Shown here: one piece after another, positions 33,576 to 42,480 of the stretch
How positions within the stretch are numbered: the first letter of the stretch is position 1
Layout of the letters: each line of letters begins with the position of its first letter
From: Anaerolineaceae bacterium
GTDB lineage: Bacteria; Chloroflexota; Anaerolineae; Anaerolineales; Anaerolineaceae
Direction: 5' to 3'
Assembly (NCBI GenBank): GCA_003446605.1
Contig: DMDF01000166.1
Coordinates: forward strand, 1-45,613
DNA: 45,613 nucleotides
Position numbers and translations under genes: made by a program
The notes under the pieces: generated by a model
Database searches by the model: none
What the model saw: only the letters and a program-made list of their open reading frames with translations
What the model was told of the DNA's origin: nothing

Positions 33576-34568
33576 TTATGGACAACTCGTCTTGCCGTTG
33601 GGGGCGTATTCTGTATACATACAGGCATTTTCAGGAGTGAGCAGAACCATATCGACGGATTGTTTCTCCGGCTTTCCGGTGCTGCCTGTCCTGATGTATT
33701 GATCTGCCTGGATCACAGCCTGGATTGCCATTTCCGCGACGGGCTGCAAACCGCCGACATCGATCTTGCCAGCCAACATCGATTCGTTCACATCATCAGA
33801 ACCATCGAAACCGGCGACAAAGACGTCATCACCCAACCCGGCTGCGTCCAAGGCAGCCTGAGCGCCCAGCGCCATCGTGTCGTTGCCGCAGATGACGCCT
33901 TTGATATCTGAATGGGACTGTAGCAGGCTTTCGATCACTGTGAAAGCTTCATCCTGGTCCCAGTTAGCTGTCTGCTGCGCTACCATTTCCATATCTGGTA
34001 GTGCATCGAGGATGTCATGATAACCCTGTGAGCGAACGTGGGCGTTCGTATCGGTATCGCGTCCGGTCAATTCAATGTATTTGCCCTCCTCACCCATCAA
34101 GCGGGCGAATTCCTCAGCCACAAGTGTAGCGCCCTGGTAGTTGTTAGACACGATCTGGGAAACGGCTATACCCTCCTGGGTGATTTCACGATCGATCAGG
34201 AATGATGGTATTCCCGCATCCTTGGCTTTTTGGATAGCGGCAATGCTTGCATCTGCGCCTGCGTTGTCGAGAATGATTGCCACAGCATCTTTGGCGATAC
34301 AGTTCTCAATAAGCTCCAGTTCCTTGTTGGCGTCGTCATCGTGCACAAGCTTCAAGGTTTCATAGCCAAGTTCCTCGGCTTTGGCTGCGGCGATCTTCTG
34401 CTCTGAACCAAAGAATGGGTTCTCAACTCCTGGTACGATGATGCACATCAGCCCCCCTCCTTCAGAAGCCGCATCGGGCGAATCTGCAGCCGGTTGGCAA
34501 GCGCTAATTGCTATGCTCAACACTGTAAATATGCTGAGAATTAAAATGAACCTTTTCTTACACATTTT
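33576..34568 (-). CDS. Sugar ABC transporter substrate-binding lipoprotein (RbsB-like)
   Basis: Exported sugar-binding lipoprotein of 330 aa from ATG 34568, preceded by AAGGAG; longer frames have no ribosome site. The lipobox is ISAC with Cys 23. The body follows the RbsB layout: CIIVPGVENPFFGSEQKIAAAKAEELGYE, then ELIENCIAKDAVAIILDN, IPSFLIDREI in lobe 1, and GVICGNDTMALGAQAALDAAGL and VFVAGFDGSDDVNESMLAGK in lobe 2. These last two match ribose-type binding proteins closely. It works with the permease and ATPase upstream. The ligand may be a pentose or a deoxy sugar. Confidence 0.92.
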   Translation of the reverse strand, partial: KMCKKRFILILSIFTVLSIAISACQPAADSPDAASEGGGLMCIIVPGVENPFFGSEQKIAAAKAEELGYETLKLVHDDDANKELELIENCIAKDAVAIILDNAGADASIAAIQKAKDAGIPSFLIDREITQEGIAVSQIVSNNYQGATLVAEEFARLMGEEGKYIELTGRDTDTNAHVRSQGYHDILDALPDMEMVAQQTANWDQDEAFTVIESLLQSHSDIKGVICGNDTMALGAQAALDAAGLGDDVFVAGFDGSDDVNESMLAGKIDVGGLQPVAEMAIQAVIQADQYIRTGSTGKPEKQSVDMVLLTPENACMYTEYAPNGKTSCP

Positions 34569-34599
34569 CATCTCCTTACTTTCATCTTGGATTTTGCAA

Positions 34600-34620
34600 C
34601 ATACTACAATGCATAGTATG
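34600..34620 (-). promoter_or_regulatory. Small hairpin between permease and binding-protein genes
   Basis: A 7-bp perfect stem (catacta / tagtatg) with a 7-base loop, 32 bases before the binding-protein start. It may help segment the long operon message. Confidence 0.4.
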
Positions 34621-34689
34621 TCTTCAAGCATATTTATTCGATGGTTCCTCCTCCTTTCCGTGAGAAAATTCTCCCTCTCTCGTTTTTGC

Positions 34690-35775
34690 TTATTTCAATT
34701 CCTCTTGCTTTTGAAGGGCGATTCGTTCTTGCATTCGTGCTTGCACTTGGTCAAGGATCACCGTAAATACAATGACCGCTCCTTTGATTACTTTCTGCCA
34801 GAATGATGAAACACCCATCATGACAAGACCATCTCCCAGGATTCCGATGACAAACGCTCCGATCAAAGTACCTCCCACGCCTCCCTGTCCGCCAGCCAGT
34901 GAAGTACCTCCTAAGACCACTGCTGCAATTGCGGTCATTTCAGCGGCGTCACCTGACATGGGATGGGACGCGAGTAGCTGCGAAGCCCAGATTAGACCAA
35001 CAAGAGCAGAACAGAAACCACTGATGCTGTAAACAATGATCTTTACAGAACCAACTCGTACACCTGAAAGCTTTGCTGCGTTTTCGTTGCCGCCAATTGC
35101 GTATACATGTCTGCCAAATGGCGAACGCGTTGTGATGATGTAAGCTACTATGGCAAAAAGAACCATCAGCCAAATGGAATAGTTAATACCCAATAATTCT
35201 CCAGAGCCAAGGATGCCGAAACCGGTGTTGCCGTACTCTGGGCGTCCGACCAGGTTCGGAAAGGTATAACCATCATTGCGCAAACCGGCAATTCCGCGCG
35301 CCACATAGAGCATACCAAGCGTGGCAATAAAAGGGGCGACATTGAATCGTGCGATAATGAAGCCATTAATCGCTCCCATGAGGGTTCCCAATGCAAGTGA
35401 TATGACTATGACCATCCACGTGTGCGGGTAGACGATGATGCCGAGTCTCGGCAGGTTGATCCCCTCGTTGATCAAACCGCCTGCGATCATAGCGATCATG
35501 CCTACAATCGAGCCAACGGATAGGTCGATTCCACCTGTGAGAATAACGAAAGTCATACCGATCGCCAACAAGGCGTTGATAGCGACGTGCTTGGACATGA
35601 TCACGATATTGCTTGTTGTGAGGAATTGTGGGGTCAAAACTGCAAAAACAACTAAAACTATGATCAGCGCAATAAACGCCCTACCGCGAAGAAGGAATTG
35701 CTGAATGTCTGTTTTTGTGACCCGTTTTTTCCCTTCGGTACTCTGCGTTGCTTTCTTCATTTTTTTATTTTCCAT
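34690..35775 (-). CDS. Sugar ABC transporter permease (RbsC-like)
   Basis: Integral membrane permease of 361 aa. The start at 35775 is preferred, with GGAGGC eight bases upstream; the longer frame to 35808 lies within the ATPase gene. Family motifs are ILTGGIDLSVGSIVG in the third helix, ITTRSPFGRHVYAIGGNENAAKLSGVRV (coupling loop), and AAVVLGGTSLAGGQGGVGGTLIGA. About ten hydrophobic helices. The start overlaps the end of the ATPase gene by 11 bases, giving translational coupling. Confidence 0.92.
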   Translation of the reverse strand: MENKKMKKATQSTEGKKRVTKTDIQQFLLRGRAFIALIIVLVVFAVLTPQFLTTSNIVIMSKHVAINALLAIGMTFVILTGGIDLSVGSIVGMIAMIAGGLINEGINLPRLGIIVYPHTWMVIVISLALGTLMGAINGFIIARFNVAPFIATLGMLYVARGIAGLRNDGYTFPNLVGRPEYGNTGFGILGSGELLGINYSIWLMVLFAIVAYIITTRSPFGRHVYAIGGNENAAKLSGVRVGSVKIIVYSISGFCSALVGLIWASQLLASHPMSGDAAEMTAIAAVVLGGTSLAGGQGGVGGTLIGAFVIGILGDGLVMMGVSSFWQKVIKGAVIVFTVILDQVQARMQERIALQKQEELK

Positions 35776-37342
35776 TGTGATTGCCTCCGTTAGTTGGACC
35801 GTGACCAATTGCTGAAGCGGTGACTAGCTTTTCTTCAGTTGCCTCGCTGTATGTGAATTCACCCGTGATCTTGCCTTTTGACATGACCAGGATCCGGTCC
35901 GACATTGCCAGGACCTCTTTTAATTCAGATGAAACGAAAATTACGCCGTAGTGTTGTCCCGCCATGCGATTCATGATCTCAAAGATTTCCGACTTGGCGC
36001 CGACATCGATCCCACGAGTTGGTTCATCCAGCAACAGGATTTTAGGTTCTGTCAGCAATCCTTTAGCAACCACCACTTTTTGCTGGTTGCCGCCGCTTAA
36101 TGAGGTGATCAATTGCTGAGGATCTGCAACCCGGATGGATAGATCCTTGATTTTTGAGTCTGTGGCAGCCTTCTCTTTTTTGTGATCCAGAAGTGTTCCT
36201 TTGAGATATTTCTGCAAACTTGCGAGCAGGATATTATGCCCTACGGATAAGGTTGGCACGAGTCCATATCGCTGACGGTCTTCTGGGACGAGCACGAATC
36301 CGGAATGGATCCGTCCTGAAATGGTTGAGGTTGTTACGGGTTCACCATTTAACCAGATGGAACCCGTCGCCTGTGGTCGAGCGCCTGCCAGGCAATCAAC
36401 AAGATCAGAACGTCCAGCGCCCATTAACCCATAAAATCCTAGAATTTCACCCTCTCGCAAAGTGAATGAAACATGATCAAGCAGATAACCGCCGCCCAAC
36501 CTCGGCAGAGTCAGGTCTTCTACTTTAAGTAGTACATTTCCTAGCTTGCGTTCTTTTCTCGTGAATAGGGCAGCCGGATTTCGCCCTACCATTTTTTCGA
36601 TCATCCAGCGAATATTGACATTTTCACTTTTATCTTCAGCTACTTTGCGTCCATCTCGCAGAACGGTTATGTAATCGCCGATTTGTAGCAGTTCCTCAAG
36701 TTTATGGGAGATATAAATGATGGAAACTCCTCGCGATGTTAGCTCGCGGATTATGCGGAATAAGACCTCCACTTCAGCAGCACTAAGTGCGGATGTCGGT
36801 TCATCCATGATGAGAATTTTCACATCTTGCGCGAGTGCCTTGGATATCTCTACAATTTGTTGTTGACCAATTCGTAAATCTGCAACCAGTTCTTCCGGAT
36901 CGATCTTTTGCTCAAGCTTGCTTATTAGTTCGCGGGCGCGCTGTTTCTGGATTTTCTGATTTAATAAACCGCTCTTGGTTATTTCACGCGCTAGGAATAT
37001 GTTATCAACCACGCTCAAATTGGCGCATAAATTCAATTCCTGATAGATTATTCCAATCCCATGCCGGTTGGCGTCAAGTGGTGAGCGAGGGTGAATTTCT
37101 TTTCCATTAAGGTATATTTTTCCGCTGGTAGGCTGTTCCACCCCCGCCAGGATCTTCATGAGGGTGGTTTTTCCAGCCCCATTTTCTCCAATTAGAACAT
37201 TGACCTTCCCTCTGTGAACATGGAACGATACATCTTCAAGCGCGACCGTTCCGGGAAATACCTTGGTGATCTTTTCGGTGGTCAGGATCACATCTTCCGC
37301 CACACTCGTTTTTTCATCAAGGGCAGGTGTCTTGTCGAGCAT
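35765..37342 (-). CDS. Sugar ABC transporter ATP-binding protein (RbsA-like, two NBDs)
   Basis: Cytoplasmic tandem ATPase of 525 aa. NBD1 has Walker A GENGAGKTTLMK, signature LRIGQQQ and Walker B ILIMDEPTSAL. NBD2 has the typical degenerate Walker A (GLMGAGRSDL), signature LSGGNQQK and Walker B ILLLDEPTRGIDVG. All catalytic residues are as expected for CUT2 proteins, unlike the ATPase at 5056-6543. It is 3 bases downstream of the DUF2291 gene and overlaps the permease gene. Confidence 0.93.
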   Translation of the reverse strand: MLDKTPALDEKTSVAEDVILTTEKITKVFPGTVALEDVSFHVHRGKVNVLIGENGAGKTTLMKILAGVEQPTSGKIYLNGKEIHPRSPLDANRHGIGIIYQELNLCANLSVVDNIFLAREITKSGLLNQKIQKQRARELISKLEQKIDPEELVADLRIGQQQIVEISKALAQDVKILIMDEPTSALSAAEVEVLFRIIRELTSRGVSIIYISHKLEELLQIGDYITVLRDGRKVAEDKSENVNIRWMIEKMVGRNPAALFTRKERKLGNVLLKVEDLTLPRLGGGYLLDHVSFTLREGEILGFYGLMGAGRSDLVDCLAGARPQATGSIWLNGEPVTTSTISGRIHSGFVLVPEDRQRYGLVPTLSVGHNILLASLQKYLKGTLLDHKKEKAATDSKIKDLSIRVADPQQLITSLSGGNQQKVVVAKGLLTEPKILLLDEPTRGIDVGAKSEIFEIMNRMAGQHYGVIFVSSELKEVLAMSDRILVMSKGKITGEFTYSEATEEKLVTASAIGHGPTNGGNHNGK

Positions 37343-37345
37343 TTT

Positions 37346-38047
37346 TTATTCTCCCAACTCAATTTCCACTGGTACGATTCGGATTTCATTTACGTCGATT
37401 TGTACAAGATTGAACGTACGGATGGTAAAAGCACCATTGAATGTGATGGTTTTTCCAACCAGATTATCTTTATCGATCCCTTCAAGAGTAGTTTCTAGGA
37501 TGTGTTTGTTAATTTCAGATGCCGCTTTGCCATATTCAGTTTGCTCTCTGAAATCACCAAACGAAATGAACCCCACCGCATCGCGCACAGAGGTTTCATC
37601 ACTTGGGATTCGGGGACCGATGTAGATCAACGTTTTCACTGGTCCGTCATAACAATCGAGTGCTACCTCTATCGTGCCTAAACTTGTTTCAGTATTGACA
37701 CTTACGATTTCCCCGCTGCCCTTTATCATGTACACATGCGCTTCCCCAACTGTGATCAACCCATATTTGTCTGCAATAGTGATCAGATCATCCTTGGGAA
37801 CCGTACCATTGGAATCCAGTTCCATTTTGGAGAGTATTTGCGATAATTCTTCCGAATTCTCGTTGTAAGCCGGTAGCATTTTTGATTCCCATATGCTTTC
37901 AACATACGCAACAGGGTCGAAGGTTTCATCTTGAACGAGCTGTTCAGCTTCTTCAATGCGAACAACCGTAAAGCCGTAACGAACCGCGAGAAATAGGAAC
38001 AGCAGAATTAGTATAGTGATGACGATTGATGAGTTTTTTGGTTTCAT
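37346..38047 (-). CDS. DUF2291 family membrane-anchored protein
   Basis: Protein of 233 aa with one N-terminal membrane helix (about residues 8-24) and a large extracytoplasmic part. ATG 38047 has AAGGA seven bases upstream and follows the kinase stop by ten bases; longer frames run into the kinase gene. The body, with FDPVAYVESIWESKMLPAY, DDLITIADKYGLITVGEAHVY and VGFISFGDFREQTEYGKAA, matches DUF2291. Members of this family are found almost only inside CUT2 sugar operons, next to RbsA/RbsC-type genes, as here. The function is unknown; a transport-accessory role is suggested by position. Confidence 0.82.
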   Translation of the reverse strand: MKPKNSSIVITILILLFLFLAVRYGFTVVRIEEAEQLVQDETFDPVAYVESIWESKMLPAYNENSEELSQILSKMELDSNGTVPKDDLITIADKYGLITVGEAHVYMIKGSGEIVSVNTETSLGTIEVALDCYDGPVKTLIYIGPRIPSDETSVRDAVGFISFGDFREQTEYGKAASEINKHILETTLEGIDKDNLVGKTITFNGAFTIRTFNLVQIDVNEIRIVPVEIELGE

Positions 38048-38057
38048 AGGCGTATCC

Positions 38058-39557
38058 TTATTCATATTTGTATAAAACTTGCTGTACGGCTGACTGCCAG
38101 CCTTTAAAAAGTTCTTTGGCACGAGTGGAACTCATTGAAGGTTTATACTCGCTAAAATTGAATTGAAGACTGGATAGATCATCCAGCGATGAGTAAATTT
38201 CCAATCCAAGGCACCCGTTGAAGACTGCGCCCAATGCTGAAAGCTCGGGAGAGTGCGCGGCGTGCACCTTTAATTGGTTTAGATCGGCTACGAATTGCAT
38301 CAGGTATGTATTTCGGACGGCGCCGCCGTCAGCGTGGATCAGATCCAATTCCACACCAGTTTCATCGATCATTGCGTTGAGCGTATCGGTAACGATATAG
38401 CCGATTGACTCCAAACCTGCCCGGACCACATGCGCGCGTGTTGTGGCAGGTGACATCCCTAAGATCGCTGCTCGCGCGTCCGACCGCCAGTATGGGGAAC
38501 CCAAACCAACAAACGCTGGAACCAGATAGACGCCATCGCTATCCTCAACTGATCGCGCCAGAGCTTCAGATTCAGATGGGTCTTGAATGAGCTGCAATTG
38601 ATCCCGCATCCATGCAATGGTCGCTCCAGTGAAATTCGTGATTCCCTCAAATGCGTAGGTGGGTTTTCCCCGATGGACCCAGGCAAGTGCGGTCACACTT
38701 CCGCGATCTGATAATCGCTTTTGATGACCAATGTTGAGCATTAATGAAGAACCTGTACCAAATGTGACTTTTGCATCGCCTGTTGAAAAACAGTGCTGGG
38801 CGAATAACGCGGATTGTGAATCTCCCATCACGCCGCAAATTGGGATCCTCTTTTCCAGGGAACCGCCCAGGTCGGTATCTCCGAACCAGGCAGAGCTTTC
38901 ACGGATATCTGGCAATCTTCCGAATTCCAGCTCAAAAACATCACATAATTCCTGACTCCATCCCAGTTTCTCGATATCGTAGAATAATGTGCGGGAAGCA
39001 TTCGTATGGTCAGTAGCATAAACTTTGCCGCGCGTCAAACGGTAGATAAGGTAGGTATCTATGGTGCCGAACAGCACTGTTCCTTCTTTTAATTTGCTGC
39101 GCACATCTGGGTAATTGCTGAGTAGCCAGTGAAGTTTGCTGGCGGGGAAATAAGTGTCGATTTTTAAACCAGTTAAGTGGTGGATGGTCTCCTCATTCCC
39201 GTTTGCGATGAGCTGATTGCAGAATCCATTGCCTCTTCGGCATTGCCACACAATCGCGTTATATACAGGTTTTCCGGTTTTCTGATCGAATATAACGAAC
39301 GTCTCGCGTTGGTTAGTGATGCATATCGCCAGCAGTTTATCCAGCTTGTCGGAATTGCGCTGCAGTAATTCCGTGGCTGCCTTTAATACATTATGATATA
39401 TTTCCTCAGCATCATGTTCTACCCAGCCCGCTTTCGGATAGATCTGTGTATGGGTAAGTGCTAATTGGTCAAGAACGCGTCCATCCGTAGAGCACAACAT
39501 CACCTTGGATGATGCGGTGCTCTGATCAATAGCTAGGAACACGCTATCTGGGCTCAT
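38058..39557 (-). CDS. FGGY-family carbohydrate kinase (glycerol-kinase-like)
   Basis: Cytosolic sugar kinase of 499 aa. Phosphate-binding LAIDQSTASSKVML is at the N terminus, followed by ITNQRETFVIFDQKTGKP and IVWQCRRG, GTIDTYLIYRLT, TDHTNASRTLFYDI, then GDSQSALFAQHCF and TFGTGSSLMLNIG in the second domain. These segments are closer to glycerol kinase than to xylulokinase, but glycerol kinase's typical residues vary (DQST for DQGT). The start overlaps the transketolase C-subunit stop by 4 bases. By operon logic it phosphorylates the ketose made by the isomerase. An apulose or other ketopentose kinase is possible. Glycerol kinase itself is less likely in this setting. Confidence 0.85.
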   Translation of the reverse strand: MSPDSVFLAIDQSTASSKVMLCSTDGRVLDQLALTHTQIYPKAGWVEHDAEEIYHNVLKAATELLQRNSDKLDKLLAICITNQRETFVIFDQKTGKPVYNAIVWQCRRGNGFCNQLIANGNEETIHHLTGLKIDTYFPASKLHWLLSNYPDVRSKLKEGTVLFGTIDTYLIYRLTRGKVYATDHTNASRTLFYDIEKLGWSQELCDVFELEFGRLPDIRESSAWFGDTDLGGSLEKRIPICGVMGDSQSALFAQHCFSTGDAKVTFGTGSSLMLNIGHQKRLSDRGSVTALAWVHRGKPTYAFEGITNFTGATIAWMRDQLQLIQDPSESEALARSVEDSDGVYLVPAFVGLGSPYWRSDARAAILGMSPATTRAHVVRAGLESIGYIVTDTLNAMIDETGVELDLIHADGGAVRNTYLMQFVADLNQLKVHAAHSPELSALGAVFNGCLGLEIYSSLDDLSSLQFNFSEYKPSMSSTRAKELFKGWQSAVQQVLYKYE

Positions 39558-40528
39558 GTGTCTGGTCCCTTCTCAAGCAGGTTTTGAGCGCTTTCCATAA
39601 GACCTTCTTGGGTTATGCCGTAGTGGCGAAAGATTTCGAGCTGGTTTCCGGTTATAGTGTGCTCATCCGGAATCCCCGCGATTTTTAATGGACGAAAGAT
39701 GCCTGCTTCCATCAGGAAGGAAGCAATATGGCAGCCAAGACCGCCGTTGATGCTGTGCTCCTCAACGGTGATAACGACTTTTGATCGCGATGCTGCCTGC
39801 TCCACCGCTTCCTTGTCAAAAGGTCTGATACTGTGAAAACTGAGCACGCAAGAAGTGATCCCCAATTCTGAAAGCCCAACGCTCGCGAAATATGCCTGCG
39901 CAACGGTCTCACCTGTAGCGATGAAGGCAACATCATACTGCTCTCGTTTTGGAGTTAATAGGATTGCTTTTCCTATTTCAAAGTGGGTTCCGTTTTCATG
40001 CAAATTAAGTAAAGGCTTTTTGCCAAAACGGATATAAATGGGACGAGGATGGTCGACAGAGGCTCTTATTGCCGCGATCGTCTCAAAATTATCTGCTGGT
40101 GCGACGATATCGATATTATGGATGGCTTGCAATACGGCAAAATCATGCAGCGAATGGTGGGTTGACCCCAATGAACCATAACTGACCCCTGCGCTGATGC
40201 CGATTATTTTGACCGGTCGGTTGGAATATGCGATATCGTTTTTTATTTGTTCTAGTGCGCGAGCTGTCAGGAAACACGCGGGAGAAATTGCGAACACCTT
40301 TTTGCCGCTCGCGGCAAGCCCGGCAGAAATTCCGACCAGGTTTTGCTCGGCAATTCCGATCTCGATCATCTGGTTGGGGAATTTTTTGCCGAATGGGGTC
40401 AACTTCCCTGACGCGCGGGAATCACTTGTTACAACTAGGATATCCTGATCTTTTTCTGCCAGGTCTATCAGCGTTTTGGAGAATATGTCCAAATTGGCGC
40501 TTCCCAATGATAATTGGCTTTTACTCAT
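39554..40528 (-). CDS. Transketolase, C-terminal subunit
   Basis: Pyrimidine-binding and C-terminal half of a split transketolase, 324 aa. The catalytic Glu is E61 in IEIGIAEQNLVGISAGLA, matching the Glu that activates the TPP pyrimidine. GSTHHSLHDFAVLQAI, IVAPADNFETIAAI and PIYIRFGKKP are family motifs, and the C-terminal domain has VVITVEEHSINGGLGCHIASF. The start at 40528 is 7 bases after the stop of the N-terminal subunit; longer frames overlap that gene. It overlaps the kinase gene by 4 bases. Both subunits must assemble for activity. Confidence 0.9.
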   Translation of the reverse strand: MSKSQLSLGSANLDIFSKTLIDLAEKDQDILVVTSDSRASGKLTPFGKKFPNQMIEIGIAEQNLVGISAGLAASGKKVFAISPACFLTARALEQIKNDIAYSNRPVKIIGISAGVSYGSLGSTHHSLHDFAVLQAIHNIDIVAPADNFETIAAIRASVDHPRPIYIRFGKKPLLNLHENGTHFEIGKAILLTPKREQYDVAFIATGETVAQAYFASVGLSELGITSCVLSFHSIRPFDKEAVEQAASRSKVVITVEEHSINGGLGCHIASFLMEAGIFRPLKIAGIPDEHTITGNQLEIFRHYGITQEGLMESAQNLLEKGPDT

Positions 40529-40535
40529 CAATCCC

Positions 40536-41378
40536 CTATTCTTCCAGTTTCTTTTCGGCTTCATCCAGTTCTTGCATGGCGATGCGATATTCCTGCTCGG
40601 ATGGTACATGGTGATGCCATTCGACTTTGTTTTCCATAAAGCTAATTCCTTTGCCTTTAATAGTATGTGCGATGATCATATTTGGTTTTCCTTCTTGAAA
40701 AGGAAGTTCTTCAAATATGTGTATGAGATCAGGGATGCTGTGCCCATTCACATTCCGTACCGCAAAACCAAACGCGCTGAATTTCTCTTCCAATGGTTCC
40801 ATCGCCATAATGTCTTCAGTTTTTCCACTGATTTGAAGGGAGTTGCGGTCAACGATTGCCACCAGGTTATCCAAATGGTAGTGCGCTGCGCTTGTTGATG
40901 CCTCCCAGATTGAACCTTCTGTAAGTTCCCCATCCCCCATGATCGTGAACACCCTGTTGTTCCGCCCATCTCGCTTCGCTGCTAACGCCATTCCTACAGC
41001 GACAGAAAGTCCATGTCCTAGCGCGCCGGTGTTTTGCTCTATACCGGGAACGCTGCGGCTTGGATGACCGATAAAATCTGAGCCGTATTTTTCGATCGAG
41101 TTAAGTTCTTCGCGGTCGTAAAAACCTTTTTCGGCTAATATAGCATATAAAGCCTCTACAGAATGACCTTTGCTGTGGATGTAATGATCGCGATTGATGT
41201 CTGCGAAATTCTCAGGACTGATGTTCATCACATGGTTATAAAGAACGTTCAAGAGATCGACACACGACAAACTGCCCCCCGTATGCCCCGCATTCGCGTT
41301 AAGGATCATTTCCAATATGAGTTTGCGATATAAGATAGATTTCCGCTCAAGCATTCTTAGATATTCATCGTTATTCAA
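40536..41378 (-). CDS. Transketolase, N-terminal (TPP-binding) subunit
   Basis: First gene of the operon; 280 aa. The diphosphate-binding motif GDGEL starts at residue 148 and ends with N179 (IVDRNSLQ). The active-site loops have H32 in AGHTGGSLS, H72 in SKGHS and H122 in LGHG. The start is a TTG at 41378 in the reading shown; an ATG at 41354 is the alternative, giving 272 aa. Neither has a strong ribosome site. Transketolase moves a two-carbon ketol unit from a ketose phosphate to an aldose phosphate, and here could be specialised for the sugar phosphate made by the kinase. Promoter and operator candidates are in the divergent region upstream. Confidence 0.9.
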   Translation of the reverse strand: MNNDEYLRMLERKSILYRKLILEMILNANAGHTGGSLSCVDLLNVLYNHVMNISPENFADINRDHYIHSKGHSVEALYAILAEKGFYDREELNSIEKYGSDFIGHPSRSVPGIEQNTGALGHGLSVAVGMALAAKRDGRNNRVFTIMGDGELTEGSIWEASTSAAHYHLDNLVAIVDRNSLQISGKTEDIMAMEPLEEKFSAFGFAVRNVNGHSIPDLIHIFEELPFQEGKPNMIIAHTIKGKGISFMENKVEWHHHVPSEQEYRIAMQELDEAEKKLEE

Positions 41379-41402
41379 TCTTTTTGTCTGCTCCGTTGAC
41401 GT

Positions 41403-41520
41403 GAATATTTATTCCTTATTGCAAATCTATTCACTATAACCTATAATACAAAAAATACAAAAGCAGGGCAAGCGAAAACGGATAATAATTCATATATAAA
41501 TATTTATTCATTATACAAAT
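41403..41520. promoter_or_regulatory. Divergent promoter region with two direct repeats, SorC operator candidates
   Basis: For the minus-strand operon TTGCCC (41471-41466) and TATTAT (41448-41443) are spaced by 17 bases. Two similar direct repeats of the type AATATTTATTC-TTAT-CAAAT lie at 41403-41426 and 41498-41520, at the two ends of the region, one in the operon leader and one just before the regulator's ATG. Spaced repeats at both ends would suit looping by a tetrameric SorC-family protein. Confidence 0.55.
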
Positions 41521-41526
41521 ACAAAA

Positions 41527-42480
41527 ATGTCAGGAATTGATGAGCTTCGATTGATCGCGCGCATAACGCGCATGTATTACGAGTGGGATATGACGCAGTT
41601 GGAAATTGCCCGCCAGCTTGGTCTTTCCCAGGCTTCGATTTCCCGCTTGCTTCGGCGTGCTAAAGAAGAGGGAATAATCCGAATCTCGGTCAACCTGCCC
41701 AATGGGGTCTATACCGAATTGGAAGAGATCCTCGTGAAGAAATATGGATTGCGCGATGTGATCGTCGTCGACAGTCTCGAAGATAATGAGATGATGATCC
41801 AGCGTGATTTGGGCGCTGCCGCTGCTTATTACCTGGAATCGGCGATCCGACCAAATGAAGTCATTGGGATTTCCTCCTGGAGTTCTACTCTGCTTAGTCT
41901 GGTGGATGCGCTGCATCCCATTCCCAAGAAACCGAACGTGAAAGTAGTCCAGATCCTCGGCGGGGTCGGCAATCCATCTGTGGAAGCGCATGCCACCCAT
42001 CTCACCTCTCGCATAGCGCATCTGGTGAAAGGCGAAGCGATTTTCCTCCCGGTCGCGGGTGTGTTAGCCAGCGAAGCAGCCCGAGATATTCTAGCAGCGG
42101 ATGAAGCCGCACAGCAGGCGATCCGCTTGTTCGACCATGTCACGATCGCATTGGTGGGAATAGGAGCTGTGGAACCATCCCCGTTGCTCGCCCAAAGCGG
42201 CAATATCTTTGCACCAAAGGAATATGAGATATTGCGTGAGGCGCATGCAGTTGGTGATCTATTGATGCGCTTCATCGATCAGAATGGGGATATAGTGAAA
42301 ACGGGATTGGAAAATCGCGTGATCTCGATGTCCTTGGAGCAGTTGCGGAAGGTCGGCTGCGCAACGGGCGTGGCGGGTGGTTCCAGGAAATACAACGCCA
42401 TCTTGGGGGCATTGCGTGGTCACTGGATAAATATCCTGGTAACGGATCATTTCACCGCCAAACGTTTGGCTGATGAATAG
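41527..42480 (+). CDS. SorC/DeoR-type sugar-responsive transcriptional regulator
   Basis: Regulator of 317 aa. The N-terminal helix-turn-helix is at about residues 19-45 (WDMTQLEIARQLGLSQASIS). Residues about 60-315 are the SorC sugar-phosphate-binding domain: VVQILGGVGNPSVEAH, FLPVAGVLAS, IALVGIGAVEPSP and TGVAGGSRKYNAILGAL. ATG 41527 has no clear ribosome site and may have a short leader. It is divergent from the transketolase operon, separated by 148 bases with paired repeats, so it very probably controls that operon in response to a phosphorylated sugar intermediate. SorC proteins may activate or repress. Confidence 0.9.
   Translation: MSGIDELRLIARITRMYYEWDMTQLEIARQLGLSQASISRLLRRAKEEGIIRISVNLPNGVYTELEEILVKKYGLRDVIVVDSLEDNEMMIQRDLGAAAAYYLESAIRPNEVIGISSWSSTLLSLVDALHPIPKKPNVKVVQILGGVGNPSVEAHATHLTSRIAHLVKGEAIFLPVAGVLASEAARDILAADEAAQQAIRLFDHVTIALVGIGAVEPSPLLAQSGNIFAPKEYEILREAHAVGDLLMRFIDQNGDIVKTGLENRVISMSLEQLRKVGCATGVAGGSRKYNAILGALRGHWINILVTDHFTAKRLADE

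Noticed and set aside
31569..41378. Classical D-ribose (rbs) operon
   Set aside because: RbsA, RbsB, RbsC and RbsD homologues are present, but there is no RbsK-type kinase; instead an FGGY kinase, an isomerase and a split transketolase are included.
31569..41378. Classical L-fucose operon
   Set aside because: A FucI-type isomerase and FGGY kinase are present but no FucA aldolase or lactaldehyde enzymes; the small mutarotase fits RbsD better than FucU.
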